NCBI GenBank assembly: GCA_963666895.2
Contig: CAXXNS010000001.1
Span: 1-64,000 of the forward strand
Length of the DNA: 64,000 nucleotides
Reading direction: 5' to 3'
Source of the DNA: G963666895 sp963666895
GTDB taxonomy: Bacteria > Desulfobacterota > Desulfovibrionia > Desulfovibrionales > Desulfovibrionaceae
In this document: positions 41,576 to 51,757 of the stretch, one piece after another
How the letters are laid out: each line of letters opens with the position of its first letter
Numbering within the stretch: position 1 is the stretch's first letter
Notes under the pieces: model-generated
Seen by the model: the letters and a program-made list of their open reading frames with translations, nothing else
The model's database searches: none
What the model was told of the DNA's origin: nothing
Translations under genes and position numbers: made by a program

Positions 41576-41860
41576 ATGGCCGATGCCTGTCGCGAGAATC
41601 CCATGAAGGGGATTCCCCTGGACATCAACTTCAAAACCTTCATCCTCTCGCTGTCGTCCTCGGCCCTGGTGCACCTGGGCGAGGCCCCGGACCCCTCCAC
41701 CGGCGAGATCGGCAAGGCGCCGCACCTGGCCAAGCACACCATCGACATCCTGGCCCTGCTCAAGGAAAAGTTCGACAAGGGGCTGACCGAGGAGGAGCAG
41801 AAGCTCCTGTGCGACCTGCTCTACAACCTGCGCATGAAGTACGTGAACATGACCGACTAG
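41576..41860 (+). CDS. DUF1844 protein
   Basis: 94-residue small soluble protein. The DUF1844 pattern is clear in FKTFILSLSSSALVHLGE, AKHTIDILALLKEK and KLLCDLLYNLRMKYV. Function unknown; in many genomes it neighbours metabolic or translation genes. AAGGAGG precedes the ATG by seven bases. It lies nine bases before argC, so the two are cotranscribed and end at the same terminator. Two cysteines are present but no metal motif. Confidence 0.85.
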   Translation: MADACRENPMKGIPLDINFKTFILSLSSSALVHLGEAPDPSTGEIGKAPHLAKHTIDILALLKEKFDKGLTEEEQKLLCDLLYNLRMKYVNMTD

Positions 41861-41869
41861 GGACGAACA

Positions 41870-42922
41870 ATGAAGAACAACCGCATTCCCGTGGGCCTGG
41901 TGGGCGTGACCGGATACACCGGCATGGAACTGGCCCGCATCCTGCTCACCCACCCGGAGCTGGAGCTGGTGGCGGCCACCTCCCGGGCCGAGGCGGGCAA
42001 AACCCTGGCCCAGATCTACCCCTTCCTGCAGGGCACGCCCCTGGCCTCCCTGGTCATCGAGCAACCCGATCCCGCCAACTTGGCCGGACGCTGCAAGCTG
42101 GTCTTCCTGGCCGTGCCCCACAAGACCGCCCAGGAACTGGCCGACTCCCTGCTCACGGCCGGGACCAAGGTGGTGGACCTGTCCGCCGACTTCCGGCTGC
42201 GCGACCCCGAGGTCTACGAGCATTGGTACGCTACCCCGCACGTCAAGCGGGACCGGCTGGCCAAGGCCGCGTACGGGCTCATCGAACTCTACGCGGACCA
42301 GGTGCGCGCCGCGGACCTGTGCGCCAACCCGGGCTGCTACCCCACGGCCTCCATCCTGGGCCTGGCCCCGGCCCTGGCCTCGGGCGTGGCCAAGTCCACG
42401 GGCATCGTGGTGGACGCCAAGTCCGGAACCACGGGCGCGGGCCGCAAGGCCGCCGTGGGCACGGCCTTCTGCGAGGTGTCCGACTCCTTCCGGGCCTACG
42501 GCCTGCCCGCGCACCGGCACACCCCGGAAATCGAGCAGGAGGCCTCGGTGCTGGCCGGCACGCCCGTGACCCTGTCGTTCAACACCCATCTTTTGCCCCT
42601 GAACCGGGGCATCCTGGCCACCATCTACACCGAGCTGGCCGCCGAACCCGATGCGGCCCGCAAGGCGTACGAGGACTTCTACGCGCCCCACCCCTGGGTC
42701 CGCGTGCTGCCCCAGGGCGTGCTGCCCGAGACGCGCTTCGTGCGCGGCACCATGTTCTGCGACATCGGCGTGGTGCCGGACCCGCGCACCGGGCGGCTGA
42801 TCGTCATCTCGGCCATCGACAACCTGTGCCGGGGCGCGTCCGGACAGGCCGTGGCCAACGCCAACCTCATGCTCGGCCTGGACGTGGCCAGCGGGCTGGA
42901 CCTGCCCCCGCTCATGCCCTGA
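41870..42922 (+). CDS. argC: N-acetyl-gamma-glutamyl-phosphate reductase
   Basis: 350-residue NADPH-dependent enzyme of arginine synthesis that reduces N-acetylglutamyl phosphate to the semialdehyde. The Rossmann loop GVTGYTGMELAR lies near residues 13-24, the catalytic cysteine in CANPGCYPTA near 153, and the catalytic histidine region in AHRHTPEIEQE. Type 1 ArgC of normal length. It follows the DUF1844 gene and is closed by a strong terminator; no other arginine genes are in the window. Confidence 0.95.
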   Translation: MKNNRIPVGLVGVTGYTGMELARILLTHPELELVAATSRAEAGKTLAQIYPFLQGTPLASLVIEQPDPANLAGRCKLVFLAVPHKTAQELADSLLTAGTKVVDLSADFRLRDPEVYEHWYATPHVKRDRLAKAAYGLIELYADQVRAADLCANPGCYPTASILGLAPALASGVAKSTGIVVDAKSGTTGAGRKAAVGTAFCEVSDSFRAYGLPAHRHTPEIEQEASVLAGTPVTLSFNTHLLPLNRGILATIYTELAAEPDAARKAYEDFYAPHPWVRVLPQGVLPETRFVRGTMFCDIGVVPDPRTGRLIVISAIDNLCRGASGQAVANANLMLGLDVASGLDLPPLMP

Positions 42923-42949
42923 CCGCCACAAGGCTCCCCCAAAAAAAGC

Positions 42950-42984
42950 AAGGCCCCTCGGGATGCGCTCCCGGGGGGCCTTTT
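42950..42984 (+). terminator. Intrinsic terminator after argC
   Basis: AAGGCCCCTCGGGA pairs with TCCCGGGGGGCCTT around a five-base loop, followed by TTTT. An A-tract precedes the stem, so it may also stop transcripts arriving from the right. Confidence 0.85.
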
Positions 42985-43031
42985 CCCTGCCCGCGGCCGT
43001 GGACCGGCGCGGCACAGGGCAAGCCCGGCCG

Positions 43032-43439
43032 TCAAGGGCCGGCGGAGGGAGATGCGGCCGGGCTCTTATATCTGTTCTCCAGCACGTGCATCACGGTCTG
43101 GACCAACTTCTCGATGCTGCCGTCCTTCTCGACCACGGCGGCGGCCTGGCTGTACACGGTGTGCTCCGGGTCCGTGGAGGAGAACATGTGCACCACCACG
43201 GGCACGGCCGGATGGTCGCGCTGCAACCGGGCCAGGAAGGGCGCGCGCTTCAGGCGGCTGGCCTCGGGGTCCAGGACCACCAAGTGCACCGGATGCACCG
43301 AGTCCATGACGTCGGCCACCTCCCGGTCGTTCTTGGCCGTATGGGCCGTGAAGCCCAGGCGGCGGAACTCGCGCACCAGAAAGTCCCGCACGTGGGGATT
43401 GCGATCCATGATCAGGATATGAAAATTTTCCTTGTCCAC
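43032..43439 (-). CDS. Single-domain response regulator with sigma54 promoter
   Basis: 135-residue receiver: first strand FHILIMDRNPHVRDF, phospho-acceptor in HLVVLDPEAS, lysine in AVVEKDGS. The frame is open for another 96 bases upstream, but a consensus sigma54 promoter at 43490-43504 lies inside that extension, so translation must begin after it. The GTG at 43439, about 40 bases beyond the inferred transcription start, fits. It is the last gene of the minus-strand signalling run and is closed off from argC by convergent orientation. No output domain is present. Confidence 0.78.
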   Translation of the reverse strand: MDKENFHILIMDRNPHVRDFLVREFRRLGFTAHTAKNDREVADVMDSVHPVHLVVLDPEASRLKRAPFLARLQRDHPAVPVVVHMFSSTDPEHTVYSQAAAVVEKDGSIEKLVQTVMHVLENRYKSPAASPSAGP

Positions 43440-43489
43440 TTGATCCGAATCCTGCGCGTGATGAACCCAACCTGACGGAAATGGCTGAC

Positions 43490-43504
43490 GCAATCCCCGT
43501 GCCA
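43490..43504 (-). promoter_or_regulatory. Consensus sigma54 promoter of the terminal receiver gene
   Basis: Minus-strand TGGCACGGGGATTGC matches TGGCACG-N4-TTGC exactly. A ten-base palindrome AAAGCGCTTT (43540-43549) lies about 40 bases upstream and may be an activator site. Confidence 0.82.
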
Positions 43505-43633
43505 GAAACACGCGAAAAATCATTTTGCTCAACATGCTGAAAGCGCTTTGGTTTCCTGGCGAGATGTCGGGGAACGGCCGTGGAAAAAGGGCCGACCCCT
43601 GTCAGCTTTCTTGGCTAAGCGTCAAGGATGCGT

Positions 43634-45061
43634 TCAGTTGACCTTGGTATTGATGGTCAGGCCGTACTTGTCGATCTTGGCCAGCAGGGTGGGCCGGGAA
43701 ATGCCCAGGAGCTTGGCCGCCCGGGTGCGGTTGCCGTCCGTGGCCTCCAGGGCCTCCTGAACCACCATGCGGCCCATGATGTCCACCAGGGACTCGTACA
43801 GGTCGTCCCGGGGCTGGCCGCCCATGGCCCGGCGCACGAAGGAGCGGATGTGCTCCTCGTTGGCCTCCGGGCTGTTCGCGGCCAGGGAGCCGCCGTCCTC
43901 GCCCACCGCGGCCACCAGATCCTCGGCGTTGATGGGCCCGCCGCGGTTGAAGATCAGGGCCTTGTGCAGGGCGTTGGACAGCTCGCGCACGTTGCCCGGC
44001 CAAGAGTGGCGCTCCAGCATGCTCAGGGCCTCCCTGGACAGGCCGGGATTCTCCATGCCCAATTCCCGGGCGAACCGGGCCAGGAAATAGTCGGACAGGG
44101 CGCGGATGTCCTCGCGCCGCTCCCGAAGCGGCGGCAGCTGGAGCATGACCACCTTGAGCCGGTAGTACAGGTCCTCGCGGAACCGCCCCTCGGCCACGGC
44201 CGCCTCCAGGTCCCGGTTGGTGGCGGCGATGATGCGCACGTCCACCGGAATGTGCTGGCGGCCGCCCAGCCGGTCGATCATCTTCTCCTGCAGCAGCCGC
44301 AGGATCTTGGCCTGGATGGAAAGCGGCATGTCCCCGATCTCGTCCAGGAACAGGGTGCCGCCGCTGGCCTGCTCCACCTTGCCCACGCGCCGGTTCACGG
44401 CTCCGGTGAACGCGCCCTTCTCGTAGCCGAAGAGCTCGGACTCCAGCAGGGTCTCGGGGATGGCCACGCAGTTGATGACCAGGAACGGCTTGTCCGCGCG
44501 CGTGCTGTGCTGATACAGGGCCCGGGCCACCAGCTCCTTGCCCGTGCCGGACTCGCCGCGCACCAGCACCGTGGCCTCGGTGGGCGCGGCCCGGCCGATG
44601 GCCTTGTAGATCTCCTGCATGGCCCGACTGGAGCCGATGAGGGCGTCCTCGGAGTCCATGCTCACGGCCTGGGACATGGCCACCTTGGCCCGCATGAACC
44701 GGCCCGCCTCCAGGGCCCTGGCCACCAGGGAAAGGAAATCCGGTATCTCGAAGGGCTTGAGCACGTAGTCGTACGCGCCCAGCTTGGTGGCCCGGATGGC
44801 GGTCTCCATGTCCCCGAAGGCGGTGACGATGATGGCCACGATCTTGGGGTCCACCTGGCGCATGGCCTCGAAGGCCTCCAGGCCGTCCATGCCCGGCATG
44901 CGCACGTCCATGACCACCAGGTCGGGCATTTCCTCGCGCACGGCCTCCAGCCCGGCCTCCCCGGAGTTGGCCGTCCGGACCTGGTGCCCCTCGCTGGCCA
45001 GCAGCTTTTCGAAGCTGGACCGCAGCTGGGGGTCGTCGTCGACTATGAGGATGCCGGCCAT
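43634..45061 (-). CDS. NtrC-family sigma54-dependent response regulator
   Basis: 475-residue regulator with three domains. The receiver (about 1-120) has GILIVDDDPQ, phospho-acceptor VVMDVRMPGMDG and YDYVLKPFE. The AAA+ domain (about 140-370) has Walker A GESGTGKE, an intact GAFTGA loop, and Walker B LFLDEIGD. The Fis-type helix-turn-helix (about 430-470) has GNRTRAAKLLGISRPTL. Its ATG overlaps the stop of the upstream histidine kinase gene (ATGA), so the two form a cognate pair. Likely targets include the sigma54 promoters at 43490 and 48943 within this locus. Confidence 0.93.
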   Translation of the reverse strand: MAGILIVDDDPQLRSSFEKLLASEGHQVRTANSGEAGLEAVREEMPDLVVMDVRMPGMDGLEAFEAMRQVDPKIVAIIVTAFGDMETAIRATKLGAYDYVLKPFEIPDFLSLVARALEAGRFMRAKVAMSQAVSMDSEDALIGSSRAMQEIYKAIGRAAPTEATVLVRGESGTGKELVARALYQHSTRADKPFLVINCVAIPETLLESELFGYEKGAFTGAVNRRVGKVEQASGGTLFLDEIGDMPLSIQAKILRLLQEKMIDRLGGRQHIPVDVRIIAATNRDLEAAVAEGRFREDLYYRLKVVMLQLPPLRERREDIRALSDYFLARFARELGMENPGLSREALSMLERHSWPGNVRELSNALHKALIFNRGGPINAEDLVAAVGEDGGSLAANSPEANEEHIRSFVRRAMGGQPRDDLYESLVDIMGRMVVQEALEATDGNRTRAAKLLGISRPTLLAKIDKYGLTINTKVN

Positions 45062-46545
45062 CAGTCACTCTCCTTCAAAGGAAAGGCCAGCACGAAGCTT
45101 GCGCCGTAGCCTTCCAAAGACTCGTATTCCAGGATGCCGCCATGCTCCTCCATGATCCGCCGGGCGATGGGCAGGCCCAGGCCCGACCCCTCCTCCTTGG
45201 TCGAGAAGAAGGGCTGGAACATCTCGGCGCGCGCCTCCTCGGGCACGCCCGGGCCGGTGTCGGTCAGGCGGATGACCACGGACCGCCCCAAGGGCGGCAC
45301 CACGGCCTGCTCCTCGCGGACCTCGATCTCCCCGCCCTGGCCCATGGCCTCGCAGGAGTTGAGCAGCAGGTTGACCAGGGCCTCCTTGAGCTGGTCCACG
45401 TCCACGTCCACCTCGGGCAGATTCTCCTGGCGCTCCACACGCACGGACACGCCCGAAGACTCCAGCCTGTGCCGCAGGAGTTCCAGGGTGTTGTCCACCA
45501 CCTTGGACAGCCCGGTGCGCACGGCCATGAGCTTGGGCCTGCGGGCGAACTCCAGGAAGTTGCGGATGATGGTGTCCAGGTGGCGGATCTCCTCGGCGAT
45601 GACCTCGAAGTCCTCCTTCTGGGTGACGTCCAGGTTCAGGCTGCGCTCCAGTGAGAACAGGCGCATCTTGACCGAGGTGAAGGGATTGCGGATGGAGTGG
45701 GCCACGCCCGCGGCCAGCTTGCCCACCAGGGCCAGCTTCTCGGACTGCAACAAATGTTCGCGGCTCTGGTCGAGCTGAGCCTGGGTCTGGTCCACGTCCG
45801 CTTCCAGGGTGTGCATGCGCTGCGACAGTGCGGTGATCTCGTCGCCCATGACCCCCTCGTCGCAGGCCTCGCCGTGCACCAGCAGCCTGCGGATGGGGTT
45901 GAGCACCTTGAGGATGAGCAGCCCGCCCAGGAGCATGACCAGGATGAAGGACATGGGCACCACGGCCCAGGTCAGTCCCGAAACCATGCGCGCCTGGTTG
46001 GAGAAGGAGCCCGCGTCCCGGGCGATGCGCTGCTGGTGCAGGCTCTTGTAGTCGTCGCACAGGGCCAGCAGGGCCTCGAACTGCTCGCGGGCCTCCCAGT
46101 GCAGGGCCGCACCCTCCTGGTGGCTGCCCTGCTTGTACATGTCCAGGACCTGGTCGCGCATGTGGTCGTAGCGCAAATATTCGGACTCGATGCGGTTCAG
46201 GATGACGCGCTGTTCGTCCTGGTAGACCTGATCCCGAGCCTGGGCCAGGGAATCCTCGAATCCCTTCTTGTGGCTCTCGAGCTGAGCCAGCCAGACCGGG
46301 TCGTCGGACAGGAAGAAATAGGTGGCGTAGCCCTTCTGCATGACCAGCTCGGTCTCCAGCTCCTGGGCCGCCATGAGGGCCGGAAGGTCGCGCTCGGCCA
46401 TGCGCGTGATGATGATCTCGGTCCGCCAGGCCGACCAGAGGTTGGCCACGCCCCAGGCCGCGCTGACCAATACCAGGGCGGCCAGCGGGACCAGGATCTT
46501 CACCCGCAGGCTGGTGGTCAACCGTCGATGCTCCCGGTCGGTCAT
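45061..46545 (-). CDS. Membrane-bound sensor histidine kinase, partner of the NtrC-type regulator
   Basis: 494-residue kinase. Two transmembrane helices (about 15-38 and 190-215) enclose a helical periplasmic sensor of the four-helix-bundle type. The dimerisation helix carries the phospho-accepting histidine in GVAHSIRNPFTSVKM. The ATPase domain has the N box LLLNSCEA, G1 DTGPGVPEEA and G2 GSGLGLPIAR. The ATG at 46545 is preferred over 46557 because GGAG lies seven bases before it. It has its own sigma70 promoter in the 71-base gap behind the preceding receiver gene. Ligand unknown. Confidence 0.9.
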   Translation of the reverse strand: MTDREHRRLTTSLRVKILVPLAALVLVSAAWGVANLWSAWRTEIIITRMAERDLPALMAAQELETELVMQKGYATYFFLSDDPVWLAQLESHKKGFEDSLAQARDQVYQDEQRVILNRIESEYLRYDHMRDQVLDMYKQGSHQEGAALHWEAREQFEALLALCDDYKSLHQQRIARDAGSFSNQARMVSGLTWAVVPMSFILVMLLGGLLILKVLNPIRRLLVHGEACDEGVMGDEITALSQRMHTLEADVDQTQAQLDQSREHLLQSEKLALVGKLAAGVAHSIRNPFTSVKMRLFSLERSLNLDVTQKEDFEVIAEEIRHLDTIIRNFLEFARRPKLMAVRTGLSKVVDNTLELLRHRLESSGVSVRVERQENLPEVDVDVDQLKEALVNLLLNSCEAMGQGGEIEVREEQAVVPPLGRSVVIRLTDTGPGVPEEARAEMFQPFFSTKEEGSGLGLPIARRIMEEHGGILEYESLEGYGASFVLAFPLKESD

Positions 46546-46575
46546 GCTCTTCTCCATGTTTCAGCCATTATGCCG

Positions 46576-46604
46576 AAACTATCCCAGCCATACGGACCAG
46601 GCAA
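46576..46604 (-). promoter_or_regulatory. Sigma70-type promoter of the kinase-NtrC pair
   Basis: Minus-strand TTGCCT (46604-46599) and TAGTTT (46581-46576) are spaced by 17 bases, about 31 bases before the kinase ATG. Confidence 0.5.
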
Positions 46605-46616
46605 GTAGTATTCGAT

Positions 46617-46987
46617 TCAAGCACTTGCGGCCGCGGCCTTGAGCTTGGCCAGCAACTCGTCGAAGTCGGCCGGCTTGATCAGGTAGTCGAACGCGCCCAG
46701 GGCGGCGCCCTCCTGGGCGCTCTCCACCGAGCCGTGCCCGGTCATCATGATCACGGGCAGGTCCGGCCATTTGGCCTTGAGCCGTTGCAGGGTCTCCAGC
46801 CCGTCCATGCCCGGCATCTTGACGTCCAGGACCACCACGTCCACGGGCGCCTCGTCCAGGAAGCCCAGGCAGGCCTCGCCGCTGTTCACCGAGGCCGCTT
46901 CCACCCCGCTGGCCTCCAGCCGCAGGGAGAGCATGTCCACGAAATCCTCCTCGTCGTCCACCAGAAGCACCTTCAATGCCTGATCGC

Positions 46988-46991
<4 letters not shown>
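46617..46991 (-). CDS. Single-domain response regulator
   Basis: 124-residue receiver with VLLVDDEEDF, phospho-acceptor VVVLDVKMPGMDG, switch VIMMTGHGS and lysine YLIKPADFDE. It ends in an alanine-rich helix. The ATG overlaps the stop of the upstream receiver-kinase hybrid gene by four bases, so it is probably phosphorylated by that kinase. No output domain. Confidence 0.88.
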
Positions 46992-48208
<1,217 letters not shown>

Positions 48209-48232
48209 GATCACGTCCTCGCCATGGTGGCG

Positions 48233-48315
48233 AAAAATAAGCAGGTCGGGAAGTCCCTGGCAGGCCGCTTGTGGAGGGAGGCTTGCTTATATGCGGCGGA
48301 TCTTCCCGACCTGCT
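48233..48315 (-). terminator. Long-loop terminator or attenuator before the receiver-kinase gene
   Basis: A perfect 14-base-pair stem AGCAGGTCGGGAAG/CTTCCCGACCTGCT encloses 48 bases, which include a second stem GCCGC/GCGGC. On the minus strand the stem is followed by TTATTTTT. It sits in the gap between two genes of the same direction, 25 bases before the kinase ATG. Confidence 0.65.
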
Positions 48316-48350
48316 GAAATCACATGTCGATGGTTGTCAACGGATGCCGG

Positions 48351-48827
48351 TTACTCGTCCTCCATCTCCTCCTGACCCACCTGGCGGGCCAGGTCGATCT
48401 CGCCGGTCTGGGCGATGGCGGCCACCATCAGCGCGGTGTCCACGCTGTGCTTGACCTTCTTGAAATGGTTGTGGGCCTTGGTCATGGTGCTGACCAGGGT
48501 GTCCATCTCCACGGGCTTCTGCAGGTAGGCGAAGGCGCCGATCTTCTCGGCTTCCTTGCGCGCCTGGTCGGTGCCGTGGCCGGTGAGGATGATGACCTGG
48601 GTCTCGGGATAGGCGCTCTTGACCTTCTTCAGCACCTCCAACCCGTCCATGCCCGGCATCTTCAGGTCGAGGATCATGACCGTGGGCGCGACCTCGTCGA
48701 GCTTGTCCAAGGCCTGCTGGCCGCTCATGGCCACCTCGGGCTTCATGTCCCGCATGTCCAGGCGGTCGGAAAGGCTCTGGACGAAATCCTCCTCGTCATC
48801 CACCAGAAGAACCTTGAAATCATGCAT
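48351..48827 (-). CDS. Response regulator receiver with helical C-terminal tail
   Basis: 158-residue protein. The receiver (about 1-120) has VLLVDDEEDF, phospho-acceptor VMILDLKMPGMDG, VIILTGHGT and YLQKPVEMD. The extra 38 residues form a helix and acidic end (EIDLARQVGQEEMEDE) of unknown role. GGAG precedes the ATG. It is transcribed from a good sigma54 promoter 116 bases upstream, and a long-loop terminator follows, so it can be expressed independently of both neighbours. Confidence 0.87.
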   Translation of the reverse strand: MHDFKVLLVDDEEDFVQSLSDRLDMRDMKPEVAMSGQQALDKLDEVAPTVMILDLKMPGMDGLEVLKKVKSAYPETQVIILTGHGTDQARKEAEKIGAFAYLQKPVEMDTLVSTMTKAHNHFKKVKHSVDTALMVAAIAQTGEIDLARQVGQEEMEDE

Positions 48828-48942
48828 GACTGCTCTCCTTCTTGCCGGAGGGCTCCTCCCCCCGCGTTCAGGCCCGGCGTGCCTGCCGTGCGGCCCTCAA
48901 TTGACCGGCCCTTTCCGGCCGGATTACCTCGTGCAAGGGAAA

Positions 48943-48958
48943 AGCAAGATGGATGCCA
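48943..48958 (-). promoter_or_regulatory. Sigma54 promoter of the receiver gene at 48827
   Basis: Minus-strand TGGCATCCATCTTGCT has GG and GC exactly ten bases apart and the TTGCT -12 block. It is located in the 262-base gap behind the PEP-synthase-like gene. Confidence 0.78.
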
Positions 48959-49046
48959 GTACGTTGCTTTTTTTAACACTTACAACATGCTGATTTAACT
49001 GCTTTAAAGTTGGTATTGTCCAGCGGACGCCGAAGATGGTTCCACA

Positions 49047-49069
49047 GGGTGTCAGTTTGCTTTACACCC
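49047..49069 (-). promoter_or_regulatory. Dyad GGGTGT-N11-ACACCC, possible activator site
   Basis: Perfect six-base arms lie about 90-110 bases upstream of the -24 element at 48943-48958, the usual enhancer distance. It could alternatively be a weak terminator hairpin for the gene ending at 49090, but no T-tract follows. Confidence 0.35.
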
Positions 49070-49089
49070 CGTCAACCTGTCTGACGACA

Positions 49090-51699
49090 TCAGGCCCCGG
49101 GGTCGATGCCCAGGTGCTCGGAAATTTCCTTGTGAAACTTGTTGCGGTAGCGGACCACCTGGGAGGCCTTGTTCATGATCATGTCCAACTGCCGGGTGTG
49201 GATGATCAGGTAGCCCAGGATGCGCAGCCGGGTCTTCATGAACTCCGCACCCCGGTTCTCCAGCCGGGCGGACAGATGGTCCTCCTTGATGCGGCTGCGG
49301 AACCCGTAGTCCTCCAGCATGTCGGCCACGAACCGGATGCGCCGCACCCGCCGGGCGTCGTCGGCCGCCCCGCCCTTGAAGGTGAAGGCGATGTAGTTCT
49401 CCCGCACCCGGTCCCCCACCAGGGCCTCCACCGTGGTGAAGTGGAACCCGAAGCGCGAGGACAGGCTGACGTAGTTCTTTGAGATCATGAAGTAGTTGCG
49501 GTCGGCGTAGGGGTCGTCCACGGCTCCGGCCGCCAGGGCCGGGTTGGTGGTGGCCCGGAACATGACCGACAAAAATCCCTTGGAGTCCAGGGCCGGGGGC
49601 CCCTCCCAGGGCAGGACCGTGATGCCCTCCCACAGGGCCAGCATGGGCACCGAGGCGATGCTGTCCAGGGAGACCTGGTTGCCCTCCACCTCCTCGGTGA
49701 AGCCGTCGTCCAGGTTGAGCACCCACCACTGCATGCGCGCCTTGCCCACGAGCTGCTTACCCGAACGTTCCGGAAAGGCGTGGTCGCGGCCGAAACGGAA
49801 CATCTCGCGCACGGCCTGTTCGTGGCAGAAACGGGTGATGTCGTGGTAGGTGGCGGCGTTGCGGGGCCTGAACTCCGTGGAGTCCGGATCCAGCAGGTGC
49901 AGGGGCAGGATGTGCTCGGCCACGACCTCCAGGGCCCGGTAGACCGGGGTGCCGAGCATGAAGCCCGCGGCCTTCTTCCTGGCCTTGGGCCGCTCGCCCT
50001 GGTCCACCATGCCGGTCATGACGCGCCTGGCGTCGGCGTCCACCGTGACCATCTCGCCCTCGGGCAGCAGGTCCAGGGCTCCGGCCAGGCCGAACAGGGC
50101 CGGGGTGCCGGCCTCGCGGGCCACGTTGGCCAGGTGGCTGGTCACGGAGCCCCGCTCGGCCACCACGGCCGAGGCCTTGGACAACAGCGGAGCCCAGCGC
50201 GGCAGGGCCTGGGTGGTGACCAGCACGGATCCATCGGGCACGCGCAGGGCGTCCCCGTGCCGGATGAGCCGGAACACGTGTCCCGAGGCCATGCCCGGGC
50301 TGGCGGTCATGCCGCCCTGGGCCAGCACCGGGGCCGGCGCCTCGCCCTGGGGGGCCCGCCCGGCCCGGTCCGCGTCGAGCTGCTTGAGCGGGCGGCACTG
50401 CAATATCATCAGCCTGCCCTTTTCCACGGCCCATTCCAGGTCCAGGGGCTGGCCGTACTTGTCCTCCAGGGCCAGGGCCAGCTCGCCCAGGGCCACGGCC
50501 TGATCGTCCGCGAGCGAAGGCTTGTCCCGCTCGCTCTCCACCACCTCCGTGCGGCAGACCCCCTCGTCCGGGGAGCAGACATACTGCTCGGGCTTGTCCG
50601 CCACCTGGACATCCTTGATCACGGGCGGCCGGGTGCGGGAAAGAAGATAGGTGTCCGGGGCCAGGGAGCCGTCCACCACGGGCCGGGGCAGGCCCCAGAC
50701 CGAACTGATGATCATGGTGTCGTCGCCAAAGGCCACGGGGTTGCGCGTGTAGAGCACGCCCGAGGCCTCGGGCCGGACCATGCGCAACACGCCCACGCAC
50801 ATGACGGCCTGGTCGTTGGGCAGGCCCCGCTCCAGGCGGTAGGTCATGGCCCGGGCCGTGAACAAGGAGGCCACGATCTCCTTGTACACCTCGGCCACGT
50901 TTTCGGGCCGGACGTTGAGCTCGGTACGGAACTGCCCGGCGAAGCTGGCCTCGGCCATGTCCTCGCCCAGGGCGCTGGACCGCAGGGCCAGGGCCAGGTC
51001 GGACCCGTGCCGTTCACGCAGCCGGTCCACCTGCTCGACCATGGCCCGCTCCAGGTCCTCGGGCAGCTCGGCCTCGCTGACCAGGGCCTGCAGGGACGAG
51101 GACAGGGCGTAGACCTGGTCCAGGTCCTCGGCTCCGGCCGCCTGGATGCGGCGTGAAATCTCCAGCCGCAGGCCGCTGGCGGACAAAAAGCGGTCGCACC
51201 CGGCCGCGGTGATGACGAAGCCGTCCGGGGACGCGAACCGGGTGTCCTTGGCGATTTCGGCCAGGTTGGCCATCTTGGCCCCGGCCTGGTCCACGTCGCT
51301 CCCGTCCATGTCGCGCAGGGCCATGACCAGCTCCCCGGACAATTTCTCCTGGTGCGGGACCAGCAGGTCCTCCACGGTCCGGGTGATGTCCTGGAAGCGG
51401 TCGAAAAGGCCGGCATACCGGTCCGGGGCCAGCCGGTTCAGGTGCTGGATGATCCGGTAGACCTGGGCCGAAACCTGGGTGACGCGGGAGCGCACGAAGT
51501 GCATGCCGAACAGGCGGCTGCCCGAAAGGGCCTCCTCCAGCTCGGACATGATCTCCAGGGCGTGGTTGTTGGCGGTCAGGAGCAGCCGGAACTGCTGGTA
51601 GCGTTCCTGAAAAAGCTGGCGCAGCTCCTCGGGATCGGAAATCTCGGGCGTCCCGGAGTCGTTCAACCACTTGCGGACGATATCCACCAGCCAACCCAT
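49090..51699 (-). CDS. PEP-synthase-like protein A (ATP-grasp, phosphohistidine, unique C-terminal domain)
   Basis: 869-residue cytoplasmic protein. A helical N-terminal region (about 25-130) precedes a PEP/pyruvate-binding ATP-grasp domain (about 140-455) with AGAKMANLAEIA, ALRSSALGEDM, SGVLYTRNP and LMILQCRPL. The phosphohistidine domain follows with the histidine at 522 in GSVTSHLANVAREAG. The PEP/pyruvate TIM barrel that completes PEP synthase is missing. Residues about 575-869 are instead a domain I recognise only from the paralogue at 61069, with YIAFTFKGGAADDARRVRR and LGYLIIHTRQLDM blocks. It can probably load phosphate from ATP onto histidine; the acceptor is unknown. AAGGAG precedes the ATG. 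Confidence 0.85.
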   Translation of the reverse strand: MGWLVDIVRKWLNDSGTPEISDPEELRQLFQERYQQFRLLLTANNHALEIMSELEEALSGSRLFGMHFVRSRVTQVSAQVYRIIQHLNRLAPDRYAGLFDRFQDITRTVEDLLVPHQEKLSGELVMALRDMDGSDVDQAGAKMANLAEIAKDTRFASPDGFVITAAGCDRFLSASGLRLEISRRIQAAGAEDLDQVYALSSSLQALVSEAELPEDLERAMVEQVDRLRERHGSDLALALRSSALGEDMAEASFAGQFRTELNVRPENVAEVYKEIVASLFTARAMTYRLERGLPNDQAVMCVGVLRMVRPEASGVLYTRNPVAFGDDTMIISSVWGLPRPVVDGSLAPDTYLLSRTRPPVIKDVQVADKPEQYVCSPDEGVCRTEVVESERDKPSLADDQAVALGELALALEDKYGQPLDLEWAVEKGRLMILQCRPLKQLDADRAGRAPQGEAPAPVLAQGGMTASPGMASGHVFRLIRHGDALRVPDGSVLVTTQALPRWAPLLSKASAVVAERGSVTSHLANVAREAGTPALFGLAGALDLLPEGEMVTVDADARRVMTGMVDQGERPKARKKAAGFMLGTPVYRALEVVAEHILPLHLLDPDSTEFRPRNAATYHDITRFCHEQAVREMFRFGRDHAFPERSGKQLVGKARMQWWVLNLDDGFTEEVEGNQVSLDSIASVPMLALWEGITVLPWEGPPALDSKGFLSVMFRATTNPALAAGAVDDPYADRNYFMISKNYVSLSSRFGFHFTTVEALVGDRVRENYIAFTFKGGAADDARRVRRIRFVADMLEDYGFRSRIKEDHLSARLENRGAEFMKTRLRILGYLIIHTRQLDMIMNKASQVVRYRNKFHKEISEHLGIDPGA

Positions 51700-51757
51700 A
51701 GCCGCTCCTTGAAATCCTTGTACCAGACCCTTGTGGCGCAGTCAGCCTTCAAAGCAA

